Shown here: in pieces, positions 19,541-34,220 of the stretch
How positions within the stretch are numbered: the first letter of the stretch is position 1
How the letters are laid out: every line of letters begins with the position of its first letter
NCBI RefSeq assembly: GCF_963678635.1
Contig: NC_087062.1
Span: 42,422,395 to 42,486,394 of the forward strand
Length of the DNA: 64,000 nt
Direction of reading: 5' to 3'
Source of the DNA: Symsagittifera roscoffensis
Lineage: Eukaryota; Xenacoelomorpha; Acoela; Convolutidae
Translations under genes and position numbers: made by a program
Notes under the pieces: generated by a model
Database searches by the model: none
What the model was told of the DNA's origin: nothing
The model's input: only the letters and a program-made list of their open reading frames with translations

Positions 19541-20999
19541 TACTGGTAACAATTTCGTTGACTCAATTTGAAATGGTCCGTAGATGACGAGGCAGAGCAA
19601 AAAGGTCAAAATTTTTGCATATAATTAAGTTTGCTGTAATCGACCGAATACCTTTCAACTGTAACAAGTTTGTTGACTTGATCTTACGAAAGATCACTTT
19701 GAAATGGGATTTATAGAGAAAACTATGACGCAAAAGATCACTTCGAAATGGGTCTGGTAGGATCACCTCAAAAATTTGACGCAACCCAACCATGTGCTCT
19801 GGGGATGTTGCGACACGCCACTGAGATCACTAACATAATATATAAGGAGTGAAGATGATTTTCATGAAAGATCACTTTGAAATGGTCTGGGGATGACACG
19901 ACAAAGCCATGAGATCAATAAATATGCAAATAATTGCTTTTGCTGGGTTCGGCCGGAAGGCCTCTAAACGGTAACAATTTCGTTGACTCAATTTTAAATG
20001 GTCCGGGAAGGACGACGTAGAGCAATGAGATCAAAAATTCTGCATTTAATTAAGTTTACTTGGTTCGGCTGAAAGCCTTTAAAGGGGTAGCAGTTGCGTT
20101 GAATGATTTTGAAATGATACGTGGATAACCAGACAAAGCCATGAGATTAATGATTCTGCATATAATTAAGTTTTCTTGGTTTTGCTGAAAGCCTCTAGAC
20201 GGTAACAGTTTCGTTGACTGATTTTGAAAGTGTCTGGGGTTGACGAAACAGAGTAATGAGATCAAAAATTCTGCAAATAATTAGGTTTACTTGGTTCGGC
20301 CGAAAGCTTTCAAACGGTAAAAGGTAACAGTTTTGTTTACTGATTTTGAAATTGTCTTGGGATGACGAGACATAGCAATGAGATCAAAAATTCTGCATAT
20401 AATTAAATTTGCTGTGTTCAGCCGAAAGCCTTTCAACTGTAACAAGTTTGTTGACTCGATTTACGAAAGATCACTTTAAATTGGGTATTATAGAGAAAAC
20501 TATGACGCAAAAGATCACTTCGAAATGGGTCTGGTAGGAGCACTTCAAAATTCAAACGCAACCCAACCATGTGCTCTGGGGATGTTGCGACACACCCCCC
20601 AAATCACTAACAAAATATATAAGGAGTGAAGATGATTTTCACAAAATATCACTTTTAAATGTTCTGGGGATGATGTGACCCCGCCATTAGATCACTAATT
20701 TGAAATTTAAGGAGTGAATATGAGTTTTACTAACGATCACTTTGAAACGGTCCGGAGATGACATGACAAAGCCACGAGATCAAAAAATATGCTTATAATT
20801 GCTTTTGCTGGGTTCGGTTGGAAGGCCTCTAAACGGTAACAGTTTCGTTGACTCAAACTGAAACGGTCCGTGAAGGACGAGGCAGAGCAATGAGGTCAAA
20901 AATTTTGCACATATTTAGGTTTGCTGTGTTCGGCCGAATACTTTTCAACTGTAACAAGTTTGCTGACTCGATCATACGAAAGATCACTTTGAAATGGGA

Positions 21000-22286
21000 T
21001 TTATAGAGAAAACTATGACGCAAAAAAATCACTTCGAAATGGGTCTGCTAGGATCACCTCAAAATTTTGACGCAACACAACCATGTGCTCTGGGGATGTT
21101 GCGACACACCACTGAGATCACTAACAAAAAATATAAGAAGTGAGGCTGATTTTCATAAAAAGATCACTTTGAAACGGTCCGGGGATGACACGACAAAGCC
21201 ATGAGATCAATAAATATGCATATAATTGCTTTTGCTGGGTTTGGCCGGAACGCCTCTAAACGGTAACAATTTCGTTGACTCAATTTTAAATGGTCGAGGA
21301 AGGTCGAGGCAGAGCAATGAGATCAAAAATTCTGCATATAATTGAGTTTACTTGGTTAGGCTGAAAGCCTTTAAATGGGTAACAGTTGCGTTGACTGATT
21401 TTGAAATGATCTGTGGATGACGAGACAAAGCCATGAGATCAAGGATTCTGCATATAATTAAGTTTTTTTTGGTTTTGCTGAAAGGCTCTAAACGGTAACA
21501 GTTTCGTTGACTGATTTTGAAAGTGTCTGGGGATGACAAAACAGAGCAATGAGATCAAAAATTCTGCAAATAATTAGGTTTACTTGGTTCGGCCGAAAGC
21601 CTTTAAACGGTAACAGTTTCGTTTACTGATTTTGAAATTGTCTTGGGACGACAAGACATAGCAATGAGATCAAAAATTCGGCATATAATTAAATTTGCTG
21701 TGTTCAGCCGAAAACCTTTCAACTGTAACAAGTTTGTTTACTCGATTTCACATAAGATAACTTTGAAATGGGTATAATAGAGAAAACTATGACGCAAAAG
21801 ATCACTTCGAAATGGGTCTGGTAGGAGCACTTAAAATTCTAACGCAACCCAACCATGTGCTCTGGGGATGTTGCGACACACCCCCGAACTCACTAACAAA
21901 ATATATAAGAAGTGAAGATGATTTTCACGAAATATCACTTTTAACTGGTCTGGGGATGATGTGATCCAGCCATTAGATCACTAATTTAAAAATTAGGGAG
22001 TGAATATGAGTTTTACTAACGATCACTTTGAAACGGTCCGGGGATGACACGACAAAGCCATGAGATCAAAAAATATGCGAATAATTGCTTTTGCTGGGTT
22101 CGGCTGGAAGGCTTCTAAATGGTAACAATTTCGTTGACTCAAATTGAAATGGTCCGGGAAGGACGAGGCAGAGCAATGAGGTCAAAATTTTTGCACATAA
22201 TTAGGTTTTGCTGTGTTCGGCCGAATACTATTCAACTGTAACAAGTTTGTTGACTCGATCTTACAAAATATCACTTTGAAATGGGT
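21000..22286. repeat. Higher-order satellite duplication, 1,287-bp unit, copy 1
   Basis: Almost identical to 22287-23573; long runs match base for base at a 1,287-bp offset, with only a few differences seen, so the duplication is recent. Confidence 0.85.
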
Positions 22287-23573
22287 TTTATAGAGAAAAC
22301 TATGACGCAAAAAAATCACTTCGAAATGGGTCTGCTAGGATCACCTCAAAATTTTGACGCAACACAACCATGTGCTCTGGGGATGTTGCGACACACCACT
22401 GAGATCACTAACAAAAAATATAAGAAGTGAGGCTGATTTTCATAAAAAGATCACTTTGAAACGGTCCGGGGATGACACGACAAAGCCATGAGATCAATAA
22501 ATATGCATATAATTGCTTTTGCTGGGTTTGGCCGGAACGCCTCTAAACGGTAACAATTTCGTTGACTCAATTTTAAATGGTCGAGGAAGGTCGAGGCAGA
22601 GCAATGAGATCAAAAATTCTGCATATAATTGAGTTTACTTGGTTAGGCTGAAAGCCTTTAAATGGGTAACAGTTGCGTTGACTGATTTTGAAATGATCTG
22701 TGGATGACGAGACAAAGCCATGAGATCAAGGATTCTGCATATAATTAAGTTTTTTTTGGTTTTGCTGAAAGGCTCTAAACGGTAACAGTTTCGTTGACTG
22801 ATTTTGAAAGTGTCTGGGGATGACAAAACAGAGCAATGAGATCAAAAATTCTGCAAATAATTAGGTTTACTTGGTTCGGCCGAAAGCCTTTAAACGGTAA
22901 CAGTTTCGTTTACTGATTTTGAAATTGTCTTGGGACGACAAGACATAGCAATGAGATCAAAAATTCGGCATATAATTAAATTTGCTGTGTTCAGCCGAAA
23001 ACCTTTCAACTGTAACAAGTTTGTTTACTCGATTTCACATAAGATAACTTTGAAATGGGTATAATAGAGAAAACTATGACGCAAAAGATCACTTCGAAAT
23101 GGGTCTGGTAGGAGCACTTAAAATTCTAACGCAACCCAACCATGTGCTCTGGGGATGTTGCGACACACCCCCGAACTCACTAACAAAATATATAAGAAGT
23201 GAAGATGATTTTCACGAAATATCACTTTTAACTGGTCTGGGGATGATGTGATCCAGCCATTAGATCACTAATTTAAAACTTAGGGAGTGAATATGAGTTT
23301 TACTAACGATCACTTTGAAACGGTCCGGGGATGACACGACAAAGCCATGAGATCAAAAAATATGCAAATAATTGCTTTTGCTGGGTTCGGCTGGAAGGCT
23401 TCTAAACGGTAACAATTTCGTTGACTCAAATTGAAATGGTCCGGGAAGGACGAGGCAGAGCAATGAGGTCAAAATTTTTGCACATAATTAGGTTTTGCTG
23501 TGTTCGGCCGAATACGTTTCAACTGTAACAAGTTTGTTGACTCGATCTTACAAAATATCACTTTGAAATGGGT
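22287..23573. repeat. Higher-order satellite duplication, 1,287-bp unit, copy 2
   Basis: See copy 1 at 21000-22286. The next unit to the right resembles both copies but is clearly diverged. Confidence 0.85.
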
Positions 23574-26500
23574 TTTATAGAGAAAACTATGACGCAAAAT
23601 ATTACTTCGAAATGTGTCTGGTAGGAGAACTTCAAAATTCTGACGCAACCCAACCATGTGGTCTGGGGTGTTGCGACACACCACTGAGATCACTAACATA
23701 ATATATAAGGAGTGAGGATAATTTTCATGAAAGATCACTTTGAAATGGTCTGGGGATGATGTGACACAATCATGAGATCACTATTTTAAAACTTAAGGAG
23801 TGAATATGAACTTTACCAACGATCACTTTGAAACGGTCCGGGGATGACACGACAAAGCCATGAGATCAATAAAAATGCACATAATTGCTTTTGCTGGGCT
23901 CGGTCGGAAAGCCTCTAAACGGTAACAATTTCGTTGTCTCAATTTGAAATGGTCCGGGAAGGACGAGGCAGAGCAATGGGATCGAAAATTCTGCATATAA
24001 TTAAGTTTACTTTGGTCGGCTGAAAGCCTTTAAAGGGGTAACAGTTGCGTTGACTGATTTTAAAATGATCTGTGGATGACGAGACAAAGCCATGAGATCA
24101 ATGATTCTGCGTATAATTAAGTTTCTTAGTTTTGCTGAAAGCTTCTAAACGGTAACAGTTTCGTTGACTGATTTTGAAAGTGTCTGGGGATGACGAAACA
24201 GAGCAATGAGATCAAAAATTCTGCAAACATTTAGGTTTACTTGGTTCGGCCGAAAGCCTTTAAACGGTAACAGTTTCGTTTACTGATCTTGAAATAGTCT
24301 TGCGATGACGAGACATAGCAATGAGATCGAAAATTCGGCATATAATTAAATTTGCTGTGTTCAGCCGAAAGCCTTTCAACTGAAACAAGTTTATTGACTA
24401 GATTTTACGAAAGATCACTTTGAAATGGGTATTATAGAGAAAACTATGACGCATAAATTCACTTCGAAATGGGTTTGGTAGGAGCACTTCAGATTTCGGA
24501 CGCAACCCAACCATGTGCTCTGGCGATGTTGCGACACACCCCCGAGATCACTAACAAAATATATAAGGTGTGAAGATGATTTTCACAAAATATCATTTTG
24601 AAATGGTCTGGGATGATTTGAACCAGCCAATAGATCACTAATTTAAATTTTAAGGAGTGAATACGAGTTTTTCTAACGATCACTTTGAAACGGTCCGGGG
24701 ACGACAAGACAAATCCATGAGATCAATAAATATGCATATAATTGTTTTTGCTGGGTTCGGCCGGAAGGGAAACGGTAACAAATTCGTTGATTCAATTTGA
24801 AATGGTCCAGAAATGACGAGGCAGAGCAATGAGATCAAAAATCCTGCATATAATTAGGTTTACTTGGCTGGGCCGAAAGCCTTTAAACGGTAACAGTTTC
24901 GTTGACTGATTTTGACATGATCTGTGGATGATGAGACAAAGACATGAGATCAATAAAGATGCATATAATTGTTTTTGCTCGGTTCGCCAAAAGCTTCTAA
25001 ACGGTAACAATTTCGTTGACTCACTTTGGAATCGTCCGGGGATGACGGGGCAGAGCAATGAGATCAATAAATCTGCATATGATTAAATTTGCTTTGTTCG
25101 GCCGATTGTCTTCCAACGGTAACAAGTTTGTTGACTCAGTCTTTCAAAAGATCAATTTGAAACGGGTCTTATTGAGAAAGCTATGACGCAAAAATTTTCT
25201 TCGTAAGGGGATTGGTAGGATCACTTCAAAATTCTGACGCGACCCAACCATGTGGCCTGAGGATGACGCGACACAGCCATGAGATCACTAATTTAAAATT
25301 GAAAGAGTGAATATGAGTTTTACTAAAGATCACTTTTAAACGGTCCGGGGATGACACGACAAAGCCTTGAGATCAATAATTATGCATATAGTTAATTTTG
25401 CTGGGTTCGTCCGAAAGCCTTTAAACGGTAACAATTTCGTTGGCTCGATCTTACGTAAGATCACTTTGAACTAGGTCTGGTAGAGAAGTTTTTGACGCGA
25501 AAGGTTACATTGAAATGAATATGGTAGAGAATTTAATGGGCTTCCCAGCTATGTGGTCTGAAGATGACGCGACCCAGCCAAGAGATCACTAATTTAAAAA
25601 ATAATTAGTGAAAAAAAATTCACTAAAATTTACTTTGAAAGCATCTGTGGATGACGAGACAAAGCCATGAGATCAGTAATTCTGCATTATATATAAGTTT
25701 TCTTGGTTCGGCTGAAAGATTGTGAACGGTAACAATTTTGTTGACTCGCTTTGATTTGGTCGGAGATGACGAGGCAGTGCATTGAGATTAAAAAATCTGC
25801 ATATAATTAGGTTTACTTGGTTCGGCCGAAAGCCTTTAAACGGTAACAGTTTCTTATACTGTTTTTGAAATTGTGTTGGGATGACGAGACAAAGCAATGT
25901 GATCAAAAATTCTGCATATAATAAAGTTTGCTTGATTCGGCCTAAAGCCTCTAAACTGTAACAATTTCGTTGATTCACTTTGAAATGGTCCGGGGATGAC
26001 GAGGCGGAGCAAAGAGATCAAAAATCCTTTCAACGGTAACAAGTTTGTTGACTTCCTCTTACGAAAGGACACTTAGAAGCGTGTCTTACAGAGAAGCTTG
26101 TGACGCAAAAAATCACTTCCAAATGGGCCTGGTAGGATCACTTCAAACTTCTGTCGCGACCCAACCATGTGGTCTTGAGATGACGCGACAAAGCCATGAG
26201 ATCACTAATTAAACATATAATGAGAAAGATGAGTTTTACGAAAGATCACTTCGAAATGGCCTGGGGATGATGTGACCCAGCCATCAGATCACTACTTCAA
26301 TAAATAAATAGTGAAAAAAAAATTTCATTAAATTTTACTTTGAAGTGATCTGTGGATGACGAGACAACGCCATGAGAACAAAAATTCTGCATATAATAAA
26401 GTTTGCTTGATTCGGCCTAAAGCCTCTAAACTGTAACAATTTCGTTGATTCACTTTGAAATGGTCCGGGGATGACGAGGCGGAGCAAAGAGATCAAAAAT

Positions 26501-26701
26501 TCTGCATATAATTAAAAATACTTGGTTCGGCCGACAGCCTTTAAACGGTAACAGTTTCGTTGACTGATTTTGAAACTGTCTGGGGATGACGAGACAGAGC
26601 AATGGGATCAAAAGTTCGGCATATAATTAAGTTTGCTGTGTTCGGCTGAAAACCTCTAAATGGTAACAGTTTCGTTGACTGATTTGAAATTGTATGGGGA
26701 T

Positions 26702-29700
26702 GACGAGACAGAGCAATGAGATCAAAAACTCTGCATATATGTAAATTTGCTGTGTTCGGCCGAAAGCATTTCATCTGTAACAAGTTTGTTGACTCAATCT
26801 TTCAAAAAAAATTTTTGAAATAGGATTATAGAGAAGCCTATGACGCAAAAGATCACTTCGAAATGGGTTTGGTAGGATCAATTCAAAAATCTGATGCAAT
26901 CCAACCATGTGCTCTGGGGATGATGCGACACAGCCATGAGATCACTAATTTAATATATAAGGAGTGAAGAGGATTTTTAGGAAAAATCACTTCAAAATGG
27001 CCTGGAGATGATGTGACCCAGACATGAAATCACTAATTTAAAGTTTAAGGAGTGAATATGAGTCTTACTAACGATCACTTTGAAGCAGTCCGGGGATGAC
27101 ACGACAAAGCCATGAGATCACTAAATATGCATACAATTGTTTTTGCTGGGTTCGGCCAAAAGGCGTCTAAACCGTAACAAATTTTTTGACTCACTTTGAA
27201 ATGGTCCGGGGATGGATGACGAGGCAGAGCACAAAGATCGAAAATTCTGCATATATTTAAGTTTACTTGGTTCGGCTGAAAGCCTTTAAACGGAAACAGT
27301 TTCGTTGACTGATTTTAAAATGATCTGTGGATGACGAGACAAAGTCATGAGATCAATAAACATGCACATAATTGTTTTTACTCGGTTTGGCTGAAAGCCT
27401 CTAAACGGTAAAAATTTCGTTGATTCACTTTGAAATCGTCCGAGGATGACGAGGCAGAGCAATGAGATCAACAATTCTGCATATGATTTAGTTTGCTTTG
27501 TTCGGCCGAAGGTCTTTCAACGGTAACAAATTTGTTGACTCGATCTTTCAAAAGAACACTTTGAAATGGGTCTTACAGAGAAGCTTGTGACGCAAAAGAT
27601 CACTTCGAAATGGATCTGGTAGGATCACTTCAAAATTCTGACGCGACCCAACCATGGGGTCTGGGGATGACGCGACACAGCCATGAGATCACTAATTAAA
27701 TAAATAAGGAGTGATGATGAGTTTTACGAAAGATCATTTCGAAATGGCCTGGGGATGATGTGACCCAGCCACGAGATCACTAATATAACAAATAGATAGT
27801 GAAAAAAAATTTCACTTTGAAAAAATTTGAGGATGACGAGGCAGAGCAAAGAGACCAAAAAGTTAGCATATAATTAAGTTTACTTGGTTCGGCCGACAGC
27901 CTTTAAACGGTAACAGTTTCGTTGAATGAATTTGAAAGTGTCTGTGGATGACGAGACTAAGCCATGAGATCAATAATTCTGCATATATGTAAATTTGCTG
28001 TGTTCGGCCGAAAGCCTTTCAATTGTAACAAGTTTGTTGACTCAATCTTTCGAAAAATCACTTTGAAATGGGATTATAGAGAAGCCTATGACGCAAAAGA
28101 TCACTTCGAAATGGGTTGGGTAGGATCAATTCAAAAATCTGATGCAATCCAACCATGTGCTCTGGGGATGACGCGACACAGTCATGAGATCACTAATTTA
28201 ATATGTAAGGAGTGAAGAGGATTTTTAGGAAAGATCACTTCAAAATGGCCTGGGGATGATGTGACCCAGTCATGAAATCACTAATTTAAAGTTTAAGGAG
28301 TGAATATGAGTCTTACTAACGATCACTTTGAAGCGGTCCGGGGATGACACGACAAAGCCATGAGATCACTAAATATGCGTACAATTGTTTTTGCTGGGTT
28401 CGGCCAAAAGGCGTCTAAACGGTAACAATTTTCTTGACTCACTTTGAAATGGTCCGGGGATGGATGACGAGGCAGAGCACAAAGATCAAAAATTCTGCAT
28501 ATATTTAATTTTACTTGGTTCGGCTGAAAGCCTTTAAACGGAAACAGTTTTGTTGACTGATTATAAAATGATCTGTGGATGACGAGACAAAGTCAGGAGA
28601 TCAATAAACATGCACATAATTGTTTTTACTCGGTTTGGCTGAAAGCCTCTAAACGGTAACAATTTCGTTGATTCACTTTGAAATCGTCCGAGGATGACGA
28701 GGCAGAGCAATGAGATCAATTATTCTGCATATGATTTAGTTTGCTTTGTTCGGCCGAAGGTCTTTCAACGGTAACAAATTTGTTGACTCGATCTTTCAAA
28801 AGAACACTTTGAAATGGGTCTTACAGAGAAGCTTGTGACGCAAAAGATCACTTCGAAATGGATCTGGTAGGATCACTTCAAAATTCTGACGCGACCCAAC
28901 CATGGGGTCTGGGGATGACGCGACACAGCCATGAGATCACTAATTAAATAAATAAGGAGTGATGATGAGTTTTACGAAAGATAATTTCGAAATGGCCTGG
29001 GGATGATGTGACCCAGCCACGAGATCACTAATATAATAAATAAATAGTGAAAAAAAAGCCTCTAAACGGTAACAGTTTCGTTGACTGATTTTGAAAGTGT
29101 CTGGGGATGACCAGGCAGAGCAAAGAGACCGAAAAGTCTGCATTTAATTAAGTTTACTTGGTTCGGCCGACAGCCTTTAAACGGTAACAGTTTCGTTGAC
29201 TGAATTTGAAAGTGTCTGTGGATGACGAGACTAAGCCATGAGATCATTAATTCTGCATATAATTAAGTTTGCTTGGTTCGGCTGAAAACCTCTCAACGGT
29301 AACAGTTTTGTTGACTGATTTCAAAATGATCTGTGGATGACGAGGCAGAGCAATGAAATCAATGATTCTGCATAAGATTAAGTTTGCTTTGTTCGGCCGA
29401 AGGTCTTTCAACGGTAACGAGTTTTTTTACTCAATTTTCCAAAAGATCACTTTGAAATGGGTCTTATGGAGAAGCTTGTGATGCAAAAGATCACTTCGAA
29501 ATGGCCTGGGGACGATGTGACCCAGCCATGAGATCGCTAATTTAATAATTAAATGGTGGAAAAAAATACTTTGAATTGATTTGTGGATGACGAGGCAGAG
29601 CAAAGAGAGCGAAAATTCTGCAAATAAACAAGCTTACTTGGTTCGGCGGACATCCTTTAAGCGGTAACAGTTTCGTTGACTGAATTTGAAAATGTCTGTG

Positions 29701-29875
29701 GATTACGAGACAAAGCCATGAGATCAATAAAAATGCAAATAATTGTTTTTGCTCGGTTCGGCCGAAAACCTCTAGACGGTAACAGTTTCGTTGAATCACT
29801 TTGGAATCCTCCGGGGATGACGAGGCAGAGCAATGAGATCAATAATTCTGCATAAGATTAAGTTTGCTTTGTTCG
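26702..29875. repeat. Higher-order satellite duplication, ~3.37-kb offset, copy 1
   Basis: Matches 30069-33240 at an offset of 3,366-3,367 bp. The unit itself contains a shorter internal duplication of about 1.26 kb (compare 26.71 and 27.97 kb). Confidence 0.8.
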
Positions 29876-30068
29876 GCCGAAGGTCTTTCAACGGTAACAA
29901 GTTTTTTTACTCAATCTTCCAAAAAATCACTTTGAAATGGGTCTTATGGAGAAGCTTGTGATGCAAAAGATCACTTCGAAATGGCCTGGGGATGATGTGA
30001 CCCAGCCATGAGATCGCTAATTTAATAAATAAATGGTGGAAAAAAATATTTTGAATTGATTTGTGGAT

Positions 30069-33000
30069 GACGAGACAGAGCAATGAGATCAAAAACTCTG
30101 CATATATGTAAATTTGCTGTGTTCGGCCGAAAGCCTTTCAACTGTAACAAGTTTGTTGACTCATTCTTTCAAAAAAATTTTTTGACATGGGATTATAGAG
30201 AAGCCTATGACGCAAAAGATCACTTCGAAATGGGTTTGGTAGGATCAATTCAAAAATCTGATGCAATCCAACCATGTGCTCTGGGGATGACGCGACACAG
30301 CCATGAGATCACTAATTTAATATATAAGGAGTGAAGAGGATTTTTAAGAAAAATCACTTCAAAATGGCCGGGGGATGATGTGACCCAGTCATGAAATCAC
30401 TAATTTAAAGTTTAAGGAGTGAATATGAGTCTTACTAACGATCACTTTGAAGCGGTCCGGGGATGACACGACAAAGCCATGAGATCACTAAATATGCATA
30501 CAATTGTTTTTGCTGGGTTCGGCCAAAAGGCGTCTAAACCGTAACAAATTTTTTGACTCACTTTGAAATGGTCCGGGGATGGATGACGAGGCAGAGCACA
30601 AAGATCGAAAATTCTGCATATATTTAAGTTTACTTGGTTCGGCTGAAAGCCTTTAAACGGAAACAGTTTCGTTGACTGATTTTAAAATGATCTGTGGATG
30701 ACGAGACAAAGTCATGAGATCAATAAACATGCACATAATTGTTTTTACTCGGTTTGGCTGAAAGCCTCTAAACGGTAAAAATTTCGTTGATTCACTTTGA
30801 AATCGTCCGGGGATGACGAGGCAGAGCAATGAGATCAACAATTCTGCATATGATTTAGTTTGCTTTAATCGGCCGAAAGTCTTTCAACGGTAACAAGTTT
30901 ATTGACTCGATCTTTCAAAACATCACTTTCAAATAGGATTATGGAGAAGCCTGTGACGCAAAAGATCACTTCAAAGTGGATCTGGTAGGATCACTTCAAA
31001 ATTCTGACGCGACCCAACCATGGGGTCTGGGGATGACGCGACACAGCCATGAGATCACTAATTAAATAAATAAGGAGTGATGATGAGTTTTACGAAAGAT
31101 CATTTCGAAATGGCCTGGGGATGATGTGACCCAGCCACGAGATCACTAATATAATAAATAGATAGTGAAAAAAAATTTCACTTTGAAAAAATTTGAGGAT
31201 GACGAGGCAGAGCAAAGAGACCGAAAAGTTAGCATATAATTAAGTTTACTTGGTTCGGCCGACAGCCTTTAAACGGTAACAGTTTCGTTGAATGAATTTG
31301 AAAGTGTCTGTGGATGACGAGACTAAGCCATGAGATCAATAATTCTGCATATATGTAAATTTGCTGTGTTCGGCCGAAAGCCTTTCAATTGTAACAAGTT
31401 TGTTGACTCAATCTTTCGAAAAATCACTTTGAAATGGGATTATAGAGAAGCCTATGACGCAAAAGATCACTTCGAAATGGGTTTGGTAGGATCAATTCAA
31501 AAATCTGATGCAATCCAACCATGTGCTCTGGGGATGACGCGACACAGTCATGAGATCACTAATTTAATATGTAAGGAGTGAAGAGGATTTTTAGGAAAGA
31601 TCACTTCAAAATGGCCTGGGGATGATGTGACCCAGTCATGAAATCACTAATTTAAAGTTTAAGGAGTGAATATGAGTCTTACTAACGATCACTTTGAAGC
31701 GGTCCGGGGATGACACGACAAAGCCATGAGATCACTAAATATGCGTACAATTGTTTTTGCTGGGTTCGGCCAAAAGGCGTCTAAACGGTAACAATTTTCT
31801 TGACTCACTTTGAAATGGTCCGGGGATGGATGACGAGGCAGAGCACAAAGATCAAAAATTCTGCATATATTTAAGTTTACTTGGTTCGGCTGAAAGCCTT
31901 TAAACGGAAACAGTTTCGTTGACTGATTATAAAATGATCTGTGGATGACGAGACAAAGTCAGGAGATCAATAAACATGCACATAATTGTTTTTACTCGTT
32001 TTGGCTGAAAGCCTCTAAACGGTAACAATTTCGTTGATTCACTTTGAAATCGTCCGAGGATGACGAGGCAGAGCAATGAGATCAATAATTCTGCATATGA
32101 TTTAGTTTGCTTTGTTCGGCCGAAGGTCTTTCAACGGTAACAAATTTGTTGACTCGATCTTTCAAAAGAACACTTTGAAATGGGTCTTACAGAGAAGCCT
32201 GTGACGCAAAAGATCACTTCGAAATGGATCTGGTAGGATCACTTCAAAATTCTGACGCGACCCAACCATGGGGTCTGGGGATGACGCGACACAGCCATGA
32301 GATCACTAATTAAATAAATAAGGAGTGATGATGAGTTTTACGAAAGATAATTTCGAAATGGCCTGGGGATGATGTGACCCAAACACGAGATCACTAATAT
32401 CATAAATAAATAGTGAAAAAAAAGCCTCTAAACGGTAACAGTTTCGTTGACTGATTTTGAAAGTGTCTGGGGATGACGAGGCAGAGCAAAGAGACCGAAA
32501 AGTCTGCATATAATTAAATTTACTTGGTTCGGCCGACAGCCTTTAAACGGTAACAGTTTCGTTGACTGAATTTGAAAGTGTCTGTGGATGACGAGACTAA
32601 GCCATGAGATCATTAATTCTGCATATAATTAAGTTTGCTTGGTTCGGCTGAAAACCTCTCAACGGTAACAGTTTTGTTGACTGATTTCGAAATGATCTGT
32701 GGATGACGAGGCAGAGCAATGAAATAAATAATTCTGCATAAGATTAAGTTTGCTTTGTTCGGCCGAAGGTCTTTCAACGGTAACGAGTTTTTTTACTCAA
32801 TTTTCCAAAAGATCACTTTGAAATGGGTCTTATGGAGAAGCTTGTGATGCAAAAGATCACTTCGAAATGGCCTGGGGATGATGTGACCCAGCCATGAGAT
32901 CGCTAATTTAATAAATAAATGGTGGAAAAAAAATATTTTGAATTGATTTGTGGATGACGAGGCAGAATAAAGAGAGCGAAAATTCTGCAAATAAACAAGC

Positions 33001-33240
33001 TTACTTGGTTCGGCGGACATCCTTTAAGCGGTAACAATTTCATTGACTGAATTTGAAAATGTCTGTGGATGACGAGACAAAGCGATGAGATCAATAAAAA
33101 CGCAAATAATTGTTTTTGCTCGGTTCGGCCGAAAGCCTCTAGACGGTAACAATTTTGTTGAATCACTTTGGAATTCTCCGGGGATGACGAGGCAGAGCAA
33201 TGAGATCAATAATTCTGCATAAGATTAAGTTTGATTTGTT
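30069..33240. repeat. Higher-order satellite duplication, ~3.37-kb offset, copy 2
   Basis: See copy 1 at 26702-29875. Divergence is low but above that of the 1,287-bp pair. Confidence 0.8.
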
Positions 33241-33479
33241 CGGCCGAAAATCTTTCAACGGTAACAAGTTTATTGACTCGATCTTTCAAAACATCCTTTT
33301 CAAATAGGATTATGGAGAAGCCTGTGACGCAGACGATCACTTCGAAATGGGTCTGGTACGATCTCTTCAAAATTCTGATGCGACCCAACCATGTGGTCTG
33401 GGGATGACGCGACACAGCCATGAGATCACTAATTTAATATATAGGGAGTGAAGATGAGTTTTACGAAAGATCACTTTGA

Positions 33480-34220
33480 AATGGGTCTTACCGAGAAGCC
33501 TGTGAAGCAAAAGATCACTTCAAAATGGGTTTGGTAGGATCACTTCAAAACTCTGACGCGATTCAACCATGTGGTTTGGGGATGATGTGACCCAGCCATG
33601 AGATCACTAATTAAATAAATAAATTGTGAAAATTAATTCACTTTGAATTGATCTGTGGATGACGAGGCAGAGCAATGAGATCAAAAATTCTGCATATAAT
33701 TAATCTTGCTTGGTTCGGCTGAAAGCCTCTAAACGATAACAATCTCCTTGATTCACTTTGAAATGGTCCGGGGATGACGAGGCAGAGCAATGAGATCAAA
33801 ACTTCTGCATGTAATTAAGTTTACTTGGTTCGATCGACAGCCTTTAAACGGTAACAGTTTTGTTGACTGATTTTGAAATTGTCTGTGGATGACCAGACAA
33901 GGCCATTAAGTTTATTTGAATCTTGGTCTGGAGATGATGAGACAAATAAATAATTGCATATATGGAGAAGCCTGTTTTAATATATGGAGATTTAGAAATT
34001 TTAATTCTGCATATGGCTATGTGACGAGACAAAGCCATGAGATCAATAAATATGCATATATTTGTTTTCGCCGGGTTCAGCCACAAGGCCTCTAAACGAT
34101 AACAATTTCGTTTACTCACTTTGAAATGATCTGTGGATGACGAGGCAGAGCAATGAGATCAAAAAATCTGCATACAATTAAGTTTACTTGGTTCGGCTGA
34201 AAGCATCCAAACGGTAACAG
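33480..34220. repeat. Satellite segment repeated at 1,598-bp offset, copy 1
   Basis: Carries an unusual variant monomer at 33.85-34.05 kb (GGTCTGGAGATGATGAGACA, then ATATATGGAGA) found elsewhere only at 35.45-35.65 kb. Copy 2 is 35078-35818. Confidence 0.75.
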
